A stretch of 64,000 bases of DNA from Pseudomonadales bacterium (GCA_023300545.1 JALZVT010000051.1:1-64000), one strand, 5' to 3'; positions 44,982 through 54,515 are shown, counted from the stretch's first letter. Translations and numbers: made by a program. Notes: generated by a model from the letters alone, not told the origin.

Positions 44982-45800
44982 CTAGTCGAACAGGTCAGGT
45001 TGCTCGGTGGTAATTGTTTCGAACAGCGGCTTAAAGCTGAACCATCCGGCAAGGTCTGACCCTACTTGTTGCTGGGTGAGTGCGGCAATGTCATCTGGAA
45101 TGATCTTTGGTGAACCCGCCGCCTCGGCCAGTAATTGCGCTTGGCAGCTACGCTCCATGGTCACAAACCACCAGGCCGCTTCTTCGACACAGTTGCCCGT
45201 AGTCAGTAGGCCGTGGTTCTGCAAAATAGCGGCTTTCTTTGTGCCCAGCGCTGATGCAATACGCTCACCTTCTGACGTGTCGAGCACCACCCCTGTGAAG
45301 TCATTGAACAGCACATGGTCGTTGAAAAAAGCACAGGCATCCTGAGTAATCGGATCGAGCGTACGCCCGAGTGACGACCAGGTTTTGCCATACAACGAAT
45401 GAGTGTGAGCAGCAGCCGTCACGTGGGGCAAGTTCTTATGAATCTGGGAATGAATGGCAAAGGCTGCCGCGTTAAGTAATCCCTTACCTTCCACAATGTC
45501 ACCGTCGTGGTTTACTAAAATAAGATCAGAGACCCGCATCTGCTTGAACGAACGGCCAAATGGGTTAACCCAGAAGTGATCCGTGCGTTCGGGGTCGCGA
45601 ACGGTAACGTGGCCTGCGACGCCTTCATCAAAGCCAAACTTGCCAAACAGTCGAAACGTGGCTGCAAGCTTCTGTTTGCGATCAAGCTGCTCCGCTGCCA
45701 GCGAGTCAAATACAGGTGGATAGACAATGTCGGGAGTAGCGCTCAACGCACCCTCTGCTTGAGCAGATTTTTCCGTATCGAGTTCTCGTGCTTCAGCCAT
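44982..45800 (-). CDS. Class II aldolase/adducin-domain protein
   Basis: A 272-residue class II aldolase/adducin fold: FGFDEGVAGHVTVRDP, then AAAHTHSLYGKTW with the metal-binding His pair and ILQNHGLLTTG with the third His. ATG 45800 is preferred over TTG 45806 because GGAG lies 9 nt upstream. Members include fuculose-phosphate aldolase and many uncharacterised proteins; this longer, adducin-like version has no known substrate. It is 37 bp downstream of the isocitrate dehydrogenase-like gene. Confidence 0.88.
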   Translation of the reverse strand: MAEARELDTEKSAQAEGALSATPDIVYPPVFDSLAAEQLDRKQKLAATFRLFGKFGFDEGVAGHVTVRDPERTDHFWVNPFGRSFKQMRVSDLILVNHDGDIVEGKGLLNAAAFAIHSQIHKNLPHVTAAAHTHSLYGKTWSSLGRTLDPITQDACAFFNDHVLFNDFTGVVLDTSEGERIASALGTKKAAILQNHGLLTTGNCVEEAAWWFVTMERSCQAQLLAEAAGSPKIIPDDIAALTQQQVGSDLAGWFSFKPLFETITTEQPDLFD

Positions 45801-45837
45801 GTTCAATTTCTCCGTTCAATATGTGGGCAGTATACCT

Positions 45838-47577
45838 TCAGCTATCCAACCGGTTTGCTATTGCGGCCAAAAATTCATTCAGATCGACCAGCTTTTCTTT
45901 TTCAGGGGCTGTCGTCTTACCCTTTATGTCGCCAGTAATAGTACCGTCAGCAACGGTTTGAATGAGTGCGGCTTTCAGCTGCATGCCATAGTCTTTGAGG
46001 GACTGGTTAGCTTCCCGCTCGGCAAGCGTGATCAAGGCATTGCCGAGTGCGAAGAGCAGCGCCGAGGGATTAAATATGACGTCGCGGCCCTCGGATTCGA
46101 GGTACCGCAGATAAAGATCATGCGCGGTTCCGTGGGGAGCCTCGTACAGCATGGTGCCGTCTTTACTTTCGATGATCGAACTGGCCGTAGCGAGGCTGCC
46201 ACCGAGCGCAGCTGAAATGTCAGAGAAAATGTCACCATCTAGATTCTGCGCTGGGTACAGCGCATTGCGCGGTGGGTCGGAGATCATTTTTTTGAGCTGA
46301 CTTGATGGCCGCATAACCATGTAAGACGGCGGCTCCGTGCCACCATCCGCCAGCGCGCGACGCACCTCGGAGATAACCCTGCTGAAAACTTCGTCGTACT
46401 CCATGTATTCCTGCTTCAACCCAAAATACACCTCTTTGTCTTTTGCAGACGCATCGCGAAACACCTGAGAAATCCAATCGCGAATGGCTTCTCGGTCGTT
46501 CGACATGAGCAACACCGGGTCGTTTTGTTTCACTTCCCGAGCGTGCTTTTCTTCGCCGTCTACAATCACTTTCAAAATACCGTCTTCGAGCATAGGCGCA
46601 TTAAAGCTGCCGTACTGATCACCACCACCGGCACTCATGCGTGATATCGAAACATGACATTGGCGGTCAGCCAGACCAAACTGTTTCAGCTCGTTGACCA
46701 ACTTGAATAGCTTGCGCCCCGTGGTGTTGTCAGGCACACCCCAAAGAGCCCGCTCTGGCGGGTTGGATATTAGCCGCGCAGCCTGCGCATCAATCAACTC
46801 ATAGTGATAGGCAATGCCAGCGGATTTAAATTTGCTCTCAAACTCGTTGCGATAGATTGACTCGATGGCAAATCGCATCACACCGTCATAGCCTGGAATA
46901 ACCGTATCTTTCAGGCCGAGATAGGCATCGCGTTGCTCATCAATGGCTCGGGCAAAAAACTCCCGCGCCCAGGCTTCCACTTCCGCAATCTTGTTGGTAG
47001 CCAGCATCCATGGATCACCAATATTCAGACGACGGCGATGCAGTTCAACCGGATCACCGCTACTGCCAACAAACATGAGCTTCAGAATACCAGTGGCCTT
47101 TGACAGCTCGTTGAAGCTGTTTTTGCTGCCACCGTTTTCCATCGTCAGCACATCGATGTCACGCCCTACCCAGCTGGGCGTCTGCACGACGAGGTTTGGG
47201 AATTGAATATCTTCACGAGTAATGTTGCCGCCAATACCCTTACGAATAGCACCGTTTGGCGACTTCGTGGCCAGCGGATCAAGCTGGTCTTCGTCAATGC
47301 CTGGATTGGCTTCCAGCAGTTCGTTGAGCTGCGACCGGTTAACGGTCATGCCTGCATTTTTAACGCCAACACCATGCTCTTTCAGCGCCTCAATCGCGTC
47401 CAGCACAGCCTGGCCGTTAGTACGCAGGCGATTTTCAGCAGTCAGGTCAATTTCTACGAGGTCAATCGTCAATCGACTGGTCACAAACTGATCGAGGATC
47501 TTCTCGAACGCTATCTGTGCCATCTCGTCACCATGCAGAATCACCAGTGGGCGATCTACCTTGATTTTCGAAGCCAT
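45838..47577 (-). CDS. Isocitrate dehydrogenase family protein with internal duplication
   Basis: A 579-residue relative of the eukaryote-type NADP-isocitrate dehydrogenases (usually about 400-420). It starts LVILHGDEMAQIAFEKI, followed by KSPNGAIRKGIGGNITRE (substrate loop), and ends with NLDGDIFSDISAALGG and EAPHGTAHDLY. The excess length is explained by a central segment present twice: residues about 135-280 and about 300-441 each run from a GGGDQY/ENGGSKN-like strand to 'GLK ... SNPPERALW' / 'GLK ... SDPPRNALY'. A strong GGAGAAAA precedes the ATG. The TCA cycle role (isocitrate to 2-oxoglutarate) is assumed from the family; the duplicated body may have a different assembly or substrate. 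Confidence 0.8.
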   Translation of the reverse strand: MASKIKVDRPLVILHGDEMAQIAFEKILDQFVTSRLTIDLVEIDLTAENRLRTNGQAVLDAIEALKEHGVGVKNAGMTVNRSQLNELLEANPGIDEDQLDPLATKSPNGAIRKGIGGNITREDIQFPNLVVQTPSWVGRDIDVLTMENGGSKNSFNELSKATGILKLMFVGSSGDPVELHRRRLNIGDPWMLATNKIAEVEAWAREFFARAIDEQRDAYLGLKDTVIPGYDGVMRFAIESIYRNEFESKFKSAGIAYHYELIDAQAARLISNPPERALWGVPDNTTGRKLFKLVNELKQFGLADRQCHVSISRMSAGGGDQYGSFNAPMLEDGILKVIVDGEEKHAREVKQNDPVLLMSNDREAIRDWISQVFRDASAKDKEVYFGLKQEYMEYDEVFSRVISEVRRALADGGTEPPSYMVMRPSSQLKKMISDPPRNALYPAQNLDGDIFSDISAALGGSLATASSIIESKDGTMLYEAPHGTAHDLYLRYLESEGRDVIFNPSALLFALGNALITLAEREANQSLKDYGMQLKAALIQTVADGTITGDIKGKTTAPEKEKLVDLNEFLAAIANRLDS

Positions 47578-47673
47578 TTTTTCTCCTGCACAACGCGGTG
47601 CCTGGTTACTCTATCTACGAAGCCATGAAATTACGGCGAGTATCTTAACCTTTACACGCCAAACCAGCAGCTC

Positions 47674-48849
47674 TTAGAGGCCTTCAAGCGCCTCAATAAA
47701 AGCCTCGACGTCACCCGTTTTAAAGCCTGCGACATTGATACGCCCAGACTGGGGCATATAGACCGCCGAATTCTTTGCGAGGCGCGCAACGTCATCAGGG
47801 GTCAGGGGCAACAGCGAGAAAATGCCTTTTTGTTGTGCCACCGCCGCAAGTAGGGGCTGAGCCGATCTATTGCAGCTCTGCGTCTCGAGCTGCGCACGTA
47901 CATGCGCAACCCGAGAACGCATCTGTATGAGCTCGGCGCGCCAGTCTGCGGTGAGTATGGCATCAGCCAACACCTCACCGACCACCGCGGCCCCATGGGA
48001 GGGCGGCATTGAATAACTGCCCCGGGCAATGTACTCCAAGGTGCCTTGCACCACTCGCGCTTGGGCGGCGTTAGCGCAGGCGACAAACAACACCCCGGTA
48101 CGCTCACGATAGAGTCCAAACGATTTGGAACATGACAAGACCAAAGCCGCCTGAGGGGCGGCCAGCACCAACTGCGCGAGCTCGTTTAGGTCATCGTCTA
48201 ACTCATTACCAAGGCCATAATAGGCGGCATCCACTAGCACAATAACGCCCTTCGTCGCTGCCGCATCGATCAGCTCGGACATAATGGCAATGGGTAAATC
48301 AGCCCCACTCGGGTTATGACAAGGACCATGAAGTACAAACACATCGCCGGCCTGGGCACTTGAGAGTGCCGCTCGCGTGGCCTCAATGTTGAGCTGCTGG
48401 GTTGCCACATCAAAATAGTTGTAGGTTTCGCAGCGCACTTTTAGTTGCCCGCAGATACCAATGTGATTGGGCCAGGTCGGCACTCCCACAAACACCGTTA
48501 GGTCTGGTTTGGCATTAGCTGCAAGCTCGATAGCCATGCGCACGCCGCCGGTGCCGCCAACGCTCTGTAGTGCCGCTACTCGGTCGGGTAATGCGGCGCC
48601 AAAAGTAAGCTGCGCCATGCCGCTCAGAAACCGCACATCACCGCGTAAGGCAAGGTAGCCCTTAGAGGTTTCGTTCAACGCAAGCTGACGCTGGCCAGCA
48701 GTCACGGCGCGCATGATTGGCGAATGACCACGCTCGTCACGATAGACACCAACGCCAAGGTCAATCTTGTGATCGCGGGGATCTGCGTTGTAGCGGCCAA
48801 TAACTGCGTGAAGAGCGTCTTCGGGGGGCGTGGGTAGCGAAGCAAACAT
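47674..48849 (-). CDS. Aspartate/aromatic aminotransferase (TyrB/AspC type)
   Basis: A 391-residue fold-type I PLP aminotransferase: LGVGVYRDERG, HGPCHNPSGADL, VDAAYYGLG and the PLP lysine in SCSKSFGLYRERTG. The C-terminus INVAGF is the family's usual substrate-binding end. Catalyses amino transfer between aspartate or aromatic amino acids and 2-oxoglutarate. It is probably a single gene; 96 bp separate it from the downstream isocitrate dehydrogenase start. Confidence 0.92.
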   Translation of the reverse strand: MFASLPTPPEDALHAVIGRYNADPRDHKIDLGVGVYRDERGHSPIMRAVTAGQRQLALNETSKGYLALRGDVRFLSGMAQLTFGAALPDRVAALQSVGGTGGVRMAIELAANAKPDLTVFVGVPTWPNHIGICGQLKVRCETYNYFDVATQQLNIEATRAALSSAQAGDVFVLHGPCHNPSGADLPIAIMSELIDAAATKGVIVLVDAAYYGLGNELDDDLNELAQLVLAAPQAALVLSCSKSFGLYRERTGVLFVACANAAQARVVQGTLEYIARGSYSMPPSHGAAVVGEVLADAILTADWRAELIQMRSRVAHVRAQLETQSCNRSAQPLLAAVAQQKGIFSLLPLTPDDVARLAKNSAVYMPQSGRINVAGFKTGDVEAFIEALEGL

Positions 48850-48923
48850 ACAATAATGCTCAACATAGGAGTTGGAGCGAGCAAAAATACCAGCTCAAGC
48901 CTCTCCCCGCGCTTAAAAATTGT

Positions 48924-49691
48924 CTACCCAGTCATTATTAAAAGAGCCAGCAATGCGATCGCCCCGCCAATCGCGGCCCCTAACAACGCAACCTTCGGCG
49001 CACCATCGTTGAAACCCCGTCCAGAGGGTTGCCGCTCGACAGTGCGGCGTTCGAGGCGCGGACTGTCTGCATTCACATCGGTACGTAACAGCAACGCGTG
49101 CCCGGCAATCGAAAATTGACTGCGAATCTCCATACCGTCTAGACGACGAGCAAACAGAACCTCTATCTGCTCATCCACCAAAGCCAACAACTGATCGCGC
49201 TCCGCGATCAGCAACAGATTCAATACCTGGTGCTGGGCCTGCAACGCGGGATCGCTTAACCAGGAGGTACTTGTACGCAGGGCGTCCGGCAGTTCAACAG
49301 CGCTCGGCAATACCGCCATGAAGTGTTCGTGCACCAGCCTGCGCAGAATCGAGTGATTCCGAAACCCCGCCGGCACCCGAAGCGTTGCTAATGACGGCGC
49401 TAGGGCCACATGCCAGATGGATTCAGCCAATTGCAAGCGTCCTGGCTGGTCCATGTATTCTGGTAGCAGCGCAAACAATCGGGCGATGGTTACCCTAGAC
49501 ACCCCAAGACGCTGTCTGGGCCACAGCTGGGCCGCGCGTGTAAGCCAGGTTGCAGCGGCTTCCCCGTGGCGCTGGGAATAGCCCTGAATCAGCGCGTTAC
49601 GCACTGCTGGTGTGAGCTGTAAAAACGCCTGCACTACCGCGGAGTCGAGACCGCTTAAAGCATCCAGAGGTACCAGTTGTTCTTCGTTCAA
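48924..49691 (-). CDS. Hypothetical protein with C-terminal membrane anchor
   Basis: A 255-residue protein starting at TTG 49691, which overlaps the upstream stop (TTGA). Mostly helical (LVPLDALSGLDSAVVQAFLQL...; WLTRAAQLWPRQRLGVSRVTIARLFALLPEYMD), ending with one hydrophobic segment (ALLGAAIGGAIALLALLIM). This gives a C-terminal single-pass topology with the bulk in the cytoplasm. No family recognised. Third gene of a tightly spaced trio of unknown proteins. Confidence 0.65.
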   Translation of the reverse strand: MNEEQLVPLDALSGLDSAVVQAFLQLTPAVRNALIQGYSQRHGEAAATWLTRAAQLWPRQRLGVSRVTIARLFALLPEYMDQPGRLQLAESIWHVALAPSLATLRVPAGFRNHSILRRLVHEHFMAVLPSAVELPDALRTSTSWLSDPALQAQHQVLNLLLIAERDQLLALVDEQIEVLFARRLDGMEIRSQFSIAGHALLLRTDVNADSPRLERRTVERQPSGRGFNDGAPKVALLGAAIGGAIALLALLIMTG

Positions 49692-50005
49692 ACGAACGTC
49701 GTCCGATTCTTAAGCAGAGCATCAAGCACACGCTCAATCTGTGTTTGCTTGGCTGTCGTCACTCGAATACTCACGCCAGGCACGCTTAACCGGCTTTGAC
49801 CATGAATACCGCTGCTGGTGAGTTGGGTTTGCAATCGGGTAAGAACGTCGCCCAAGACACCTAACACGGCGTCGTCTAAAGGCTTCCCGGCGTTACGCCT
49901 AGAACGAGACTCGGCCGTACTGAGGGTTTGCTTGACTCGATCAGTCACGCTTTGCACGTCCGTTGCGGGGGAAACCCGCACGGTGAAATATTGGGTACGA
50001 AACAA
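49688..50005 (-). CDS. Hypothetical small soluble protein
   Basis: A 105-residue protein beginning at TTG 50005 (MFRTQYFTVRVSPATDVQSVTDRVKQ...). Predicted alpha/beta, no membrane segment. It lies 6 bp after the preceding gene and overlaps the next by 4 bp, so it is translated as part of the trio. No family recognised; the tight coupling and codon use support it being real. Confidence 0.6.
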   Translation of the reverse strand: MFRTQYFTVRVSPATDVQSVTDRVKQTLSTAESRSRRNAGKPLDDAVLGVLGDVLTRLQTQLTSSGIHGQSRLSVPGVSIRVTTAKQTQIERVLDALLKNRTTFV

Positions 50006-50011
50006 CGCTAT

Positions 50012-50638
50012 CTAGCCGAACAGAGCGCTGAGCAATACTCCGGCCAAAACCGCGGCGCCGACAATGAGGCCGGTGCGCATCTGAGGGTTTTCAAGCCCAG
50101 CCCACAACGGCGCCACTTTGCCAGCCGCTGCGCGCTGGGTGTTGCCGACAATAATTTCGGTTTGTCCGAGCGTGGTGTTTTGTGTGTGGGTGGCTGTGAT
50201 ATTCACGCCGGCGTCATTGGCGCTACGGGCCTGGCTGGTTAGTGACTCAAGCGTCTGGTCAAGCGCTTGAATATCAACTTTTAACTCACTGGCCTTACGC
50301 TGCACCTCAATCAAGCCTTTGGCGTGTTGCTCTTGCAGAACGCTGATCTGGTTTTCCTGCAACCCAGAAATCTCGATGCCGCCAGCATCACCACCACCAC
50401 CAAGCGCCAACACGGCTTGATTGGCGGCTGCTGGTTCAACAGACGCTGCAGGGTTCAAATCGTCTTGTTCCGGGGCTTTGGCCGCAGACGGCGCTGGTGG
50501 CACCTTGGCGGCCCCAACGTGATCAGTAATCAACTCCCCTTCAATGGACCGGCGCTCGGGCGAGCGCACCACGGGCGCGTCACCATCTAAACTCGGGTCA
50601 GAGGTTGTGTCTGTCTCAGGTGTTGATTGGTCGCTCAT
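50012..50638 (-). CDS. Hypothetical coiled-coil protein with C-terminal membrane anchor
   Basis: A 208-residue protein: disordered acidic/Pro-Ala-rich N-terminal half, then a coiled coil (about residues 105-145: ENQISVLQEQHAKGLIEVQ, KASELKVDIQALDQTLESL), ending with a hydrophobic segment GLIVGAAVLAGVLLSALFG. ATG 50638 is chosen because AGGA lies 5 nt upstream; an in-frame ATG at 50668 is less likely. First gene of the trio. The topology is the same tail-anchored type as the 255-residue protein, suggesting a membrane-associated complex. Confidence 0.65.
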   Translation of the reverse strand: MSDQSTPETDTTSDPSLDGDAPVVRSPERRSIEGELITDHVGAAKVPPAPSAAKAPEQDDLNPAASVEPAAANQAVLALGGGGDAGGIEISGLQENQISVLQEQHAKGLIEVQRKASELKVDIQALDQTLESLTSQARSANDAGVNITATHTQNTTLGQTEIIVGNTQRAAAGKVAPLWAGLENPQMRTGLIVGAAVLAGVLLSALFG

Positions 50639-50907
50639 ACCGATCCTGTTGTGTACTGCCAAACTCAATAGTGAACCGCTGCCGTCCGGTTACGCGAGCA
50701 AGCCTAACCCGTGGCGTTCATTATCAATGTGAATTGTGGCAAACCTTGCTCTTATGGTGCCAGTGATCCAACAGATAAATTTTTATAGTTGTTTAATATC
50801 ATTATCTTACGGAGCATTCGGAGAATCTATCGAATAAATATTTCTACCATATTTCCAGTAATGTCCGACTACTGTTTAAGGCTCAACGTGTGATGCGGCC
50901 TTAACCA

Positions 50908-52191
50908 CTAGCCAACTGCCCGTCCAAGGCGCGTGGATGTCGCCGGTTTCCCCTGCTTTTGCAATCCAAAGTCATAGCTCAGTTCAAGCAAGTCGCGCTG
51001 CGCCCGACTACCCCCAAGTCGCTCATGGACCCCCATCACAGGCGCCAGCTGCTGAGTGAACGATGACCACTCGCGTTGCTGAAAGGCGACAAACGCATTG
51101 GCGATCTGCTCTACAAGGTCGCCGGCTGCGCCTCTGGGGCTGTGGCGCAACGTCTCGAGTGGTTCACTTTTCGCAGTGCGCGAATAGCAAATTGCCGAAT
51201 GGGCATCCACAAACGACATGCCGGGCCGCGGAAAACTGGCGAGCGCGTAGTCAGTGGCAATCTGCCACAGCTCGGCGTCCACCGTTACACCCGCCAACTC
51301 AGCCCGAAATAGCACCGCAATCAGATCCGTTAAAATGTTGATCGGTGGTGCAGTGGCCACCGCAGGCAATAGGTCTGCGCGCACGGTAGACCACAGCGCC
51401 TCGTAGTTATCGTCAGCCAACGACCACAGTGCGTCGTGCCAAGCCAGATGGCAGTGCAAAATGGCATCCCGGTCGTAGGTCGCTCGCCAAGCTGTCAAAA
51501 CCTGGTGACCGGCGGCCTGGTCTCCGACCTCGTAGTGAATATGGGCACGATGATGCACCGCATTGGCATTAGCTGGATTAACAGCAAAAGCACGCTCATT
51601 GAGTACCTCGGCTGCGCTGATTTCACCGATTTCACACAGCGCAAACGCGTATTGGGAATCAAACCACCAATCGCCGTCGTAGTGAGGCTGCAGCGCGGCC
51701 ATAAAATCGGCGTTCTCCTGCTCTCGTCCGACACGACCGCTAAAGCCAATCAACCCAAAAACGCCACAGCAAGGCTGCACCGCCATGACATCGCGAGGCC
51801 AGGTTTGCACGTGCTGCTTAATCTTGTCAAAGGCCTCGGTCCCTTTGCCACTCAGAAGGTCTTGCATGATCAAAATATGGCCCTTTTGCTGTGCCTGGTC
51901 GGCACCAGTCAGCCCAGGCAAGAGCGCCTGAGCGCGGGCCATAGACGCCTTTGCTGCCGCCGGCTGCGCGGTGATCTGTAACGCGCGAGCAAGGTCTGCG
52001 TGGGCCACCGCAAACTCTGGATCAAGCTCGGTTGCCTGCGCAATCGCCTCTATCCCCCCGGGCTGTGCAGCCAGGAATAGGTCAACCCCGTCGCAATAGC
52101 GGTCAAACGCCTGGTCTGATCGAGTGGTTAGCGCGTTACCGTAGCGGTCCTGCTTTTTCATCGAGCCCTGCTTTTTCATCGAATGAGCCAT
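50908..52191 (-). CDS. TTC38-like tetratricopeptide repeat protein
   Basis: A 427-residue alpha-solenoid protein resembling the TTC38 family: ATELDPEFAVAHADLARAL, AFAVNPANANAVHHRAHIHYE and HLAWHDALWSLADDNYEALW. Soluble, without a signal peptide. Function in bacteria is unknown. Three in-frame ATGs (52191, 52179, 52161) precede the fold because a MKKQ unit is duplicated, so the start is uncertain. It is divergent from the thiolase gene, with only 46 bp between starts. Confidence 0.8.
   Translation of the reverse strand: MAHSMKKQGSMKKQDRYGNALTTRSDQAFDRYCDGVDLFLAAQPGGIEAIAQATELDPEFAVAHADLARALQITAQPAAAKASMARAQALLPGLTGADQAQQKGHILIMQDLLSGKGTEAFDKIKQHVQTWPRDVMAVQPCCGVFGLIGFSGRVGREQENADFMAALQPHYDGDWWFDSQYAFALCEIGEISAAEVLNERAFAVNPANANAVHHRAHIHYEVGDQAAGHQVLTAWRATYDRDAILHCHLAWHDALWSLADDNYEALWSTVRADLLPAVATAPPINILTDLIAVLFRAELAGVTVDAELWQIATDYALASFPRPGMSFVDAHSAICYSRTAKSEPLETLRHSPRGAAGDLVEQIANAFVAFQQREWSSFTQQLAPVMGVHERLGGSRAQRDLLELSYDFGLQKQGKPATSTRLGRAVG
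52149..52182 (-). repeat. 16-bp direct repeat at the TPR gene start
   Basis: CCTGCTTTTTCATCGA occurs at 52149-52164 and 52167-52182 (18-bp period). On the coding strand it duplicates the codons for MKKQ plus an adjacent residue and so creates an additional in-frame start codon. Confidence 0.85.
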
Positions 52192-52237
52192 TCCCCTGCT
52201 ATTATCGAGAGTCTAATGAGGAGAGAGAACAACCGCC

Positions 52238-53479
52238 ATGAATGGAACCAACGAAGCCTGGATCATAGACACCGCTCGAACCCCACGAGGCATTGGTAAA
52301 CAGGGTAAAGGTGCGCTGTGGGAAGTACACCCACAGAAACTGCTGTCAACAGTGTTGCGTGCCCTTGCGGAACGCAACAACCTAAAAACCGAAGAAATTG
52401 ACGACGTCATCATGAGTTGCAGCCGCCAGATCGACAAGCAGGGCTCCTGCATCGGTCGCATGGCCGCACTCGATGCCGGTTACTCGATGCGTGCATCGGG
52501 TATGACACTCGACCGATTCTGCGGTGGCGGCATCACCTCAGTGAACCTTGCTGCTGCCAACATTATGAGCGGCATGGAAGACTTGGTCGTTGCTGGTGGC
52601 GTAGAGATGATGTCTTACACCGCAGCCGTTGGTGGTGGACGTCCACTAGATGCAGACAATCTCGATCTGCGCGAAGCGCATCCCCAAACCAATGTGGGCA
52701 TTGCCGCGGACATCATCGCAACCGAAGAAGGTTTCAGCCGCGCTGACCTGGACGCCTTCTCAGCCGCGAGCCAACATCGAGCCGGCGCTGCTATCGAAGC
52801 CGGCGCGTTCGACAAGAGCCTGATTCCCGTTAATCGGCCAGACGGTACTTTAGCGCTCGCCGCTGAAGAATTTCCGCGCCCGCAAACGACCATAGAAAGC
52901 CTGTCTAACCTGCAGCCCGTGTTTGGCAACTTCATGGATATGCCGTTTTACGATTCTGGTTTCACCTTCCGCGAGATGGTCGCCAAAAAATGGCCAAACC
53001 TTGAAATCGAACATGTCCATCACGCAGGCAGCTCATCAGGTGTTGTTGATGGCGCTGGCGCCGTTGTACTCGCCTCGCCTGAATACGCGAAAAAGAATGG
53101 TTTAAAACCGCGCGCGAAGATTAAGGCAATGGCGAACATGGGCCACTCTCCTGAGTACATACTCAATGCGCCAGTAGACGCCGCGAAAAAAGTACTCGGC
53201 AAAGCCGGCATGAGCCTAAGCGACATCGACCTGTTTGAAGTGAATGAAGCCTTTGCCGTTGTGCCTGTGAAGTTCATGCGCGACCTTGGTGTTGATCACA
53301 ACAAAGTCAACGTCAATGGCGGCGCTATTGCTCTGGGCCATCCTATTGGCGCAACAGGTTCCATGCTTATTGGCACCGCTCTCGATGAACTCGAACGCCG
53401 CGAACAGGGCACCGCAATGGTGACTATGTGCGCAGCCGGCGGCATGGCCCCAGCGATCATCATCGAACGCATGGCCTAA
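52238..53479 (+). CDS. Acetyl-CoA C-acyltransferase (thiolase)
   Basis: A 413-residue thiolase. The nucleophilic Cys95 is in LDRFCGGGI. The catalytic His368 is in [11 protein letters not shown] and the proton-relay Cys398 in [13 protein letters not shown] is also present. GGAGAGAG precedes the ATG. The FCGGG variant of the usual FCSSG is seen in several proteobacterial paralogues. Could work in beta-oxidation or in acetoacetyl-CoA formation; no fadB-like partner is adjacent. Confidence 0.93.
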   Translation: MNGTNEAWIIDTARTPRGIGKQGKGALWEVHPQKLLSTVLRALAERNNLKTEEIDDVIMSCSRQIDKQGSCIGRMAALDAGYSMRASGMTLDRFCGGGITSVNLAAANIMSGMEDLVVAGGVEMMSYTAAVGGGRPLDADNLDLREAHPQTNVGIAADIIATEEGFSRADLDAFSAASQHRAGAAIEAGAFDKSLIPVNRPDGTLALAAEEFPRPQTTIESLSNLQPVFGNFMDMPFYDSGFTFREMVAKKWPNLEIEHVHHAGSSSGVVDGAGAVVLASPEYAKKNGLKPRAKIKAMANMGHSPEYILNAPVDAAKKVLGKAGMSLSDIDLFEVNEAFAVVPVKFMRDLGVDHNKVNVNGGAIALGHPIGATGSMLIGTALDELERREQGTAMVTMCAAGGMAPAIIIERMA

Positions 53480-53486
53480 GCTCACC

Positions 53487-53505
53487 GCGGGGTTTAACGC
53501 CCCGC
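53487..53505. terminator. GC-rich stem-loop between convergent genes
   Basis: GCGGGG (53487-53492) pairs with CCCCGC (53500-53505) around a 7-nt loop. It sits 8 bp after the thiolase stop and before the convergent CDF gene stop at 53531. No clear U-run follows on either strand, so it is only a weak intrinsic terminator candidate. Confidence 0.4.
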
Positions 53506-53530
53506 TTGGCTGCCAATAAAAGCGTTATTA

Positions 53531-54508
53531 CTAGTGAGAGTGGCCGTGCGCATGACTGTGCGCATGGTCGTGAGCTGCGGCTCCTGACTCATGCGTAATT
53601 TCATGTCCTATTGCGAGCTCCTCACCACATGCGTGGGCAGAACACTCAGTTTCAAGCGTTGAATGACCAATTGAAAATTGGGTTTGCAGCACCGCTTTAA
53701 CCCCCTGCTTGATCGCATCCGCACCGCCCCACTGATTGGGCTCTATAACCAGATGCGCATCCAGCGCGTTCTCATGCTCCTGCATTTGCCAAAGGTGCAC
53801 ATGGTGAATGTCTGCCACGCCTTCAACCTCACGCACTGCAGCGACCACGTCGTTTACCGCAAGCTCTGGTGGCGTGCCCAACATAAGAATACGCACGACA
53901 CCGCCAATCTCGGCAAATGACAACCACAGTATGTAACCCGCGATGAGCAAGGTAACCAGTGGATCAACGATGCGCCAGTCGAACAGAATGATCAGCGTGC
54001 CCGCAACAATCACAGCCACCGAGCCCAACGCATCTGCCAGGTTGTGTAAGAACGCGGCTCGAATGTTGACGCTCGTCTTACTCATCGAATAGGTCAGCAT
54101 CGCGGTGATTGCATCAACTACCAGCGCAAACCCGGCAACAATAACCACCAACCAACCATCAACACCCGTAGGGTCAAAGAATCGCTGCACGGCCTCTACA
54201 ACCAGATACAGACCAACAACAATGAGCGTTGTGTAGTTGACCAGCGCACCCACTACTTCTGCCCGGCCATAACCAAAGGTCATTTGCGCGTCAGCCGGTT
54301 GTCGCGCAATTTTGCGAGCAGCAAACGCGATAACCAACGACACCGCGTCCGACAGGTTGTGAATGGCGTCTGCTATCAGAGCGAGACTGCCCGACAGAAT
54401 GCCACCGACAATCTGTGCGATCGTCAGTAACAGATTGACGACTACCGCCCAGATAACGCGCGCGTCACCCGCTTCGGGGTCTACATGATGATGATGATGT
54501 CCTGCCAT
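53531..54508 (-). CDS. Cation diffusion facilitator (Zn2+/Cd2+/Co2+ exporter, CzcD/ZitB type)
   Basis: A 325-residue CDF protein with six membrane segments. Metal-site motifs IADAIHNLSD and FLHNLADALGS are present, and His-rich ends occur (MAGHHHHH; HDHAHSHAHGHSH). The cytoplasmic C-terminal domain (DIHHVHLWQMQEHENALDAHL) matches the family. It exports divalent metal in exchange for protons. The single promoter carries a MerR operator (54516-54546) and a MerR regulator is divergent, so expression is probably metal-induced. The predicted transcript start is next to the ATG. Confidence 0.95.
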   Translation of the reverse strand: MAGHHHHHVDPEAGDARVIWAVVVNLLLTIAQIVGGILSGSLALIADAIHNLSDAVSLVIAFAARKIARQPADAQMTFGYGRAEVVGALVNYTTLIVVGLYLVVEAVQRFFDPTGVDGWLVVIVAGFALVVDAITAMLTYSMSKTSVNIRAAFLHNLADALGSVAVIVAGTLIILFDWRIVDPLVTLLIAGYILWLSFAEIGGVVRILMLGTPPELAVNDVVAAVREVEGVADIHHVHLWQMQEHENALDAHLVIEPNQWGGADAIKQGVKAVLQTQFSIGHSTLETECSAHACGEELAIGHEITHESGAAAHDHAHSHAHGHSH

Positions 54509-54515
54509 AGATGCG

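Noticed and set aside
53487-53505. Strong rho-independent terminator
   Set aside because: The stem is good but no U-tract follows on either strand, so it is kept only as a weak candidate.
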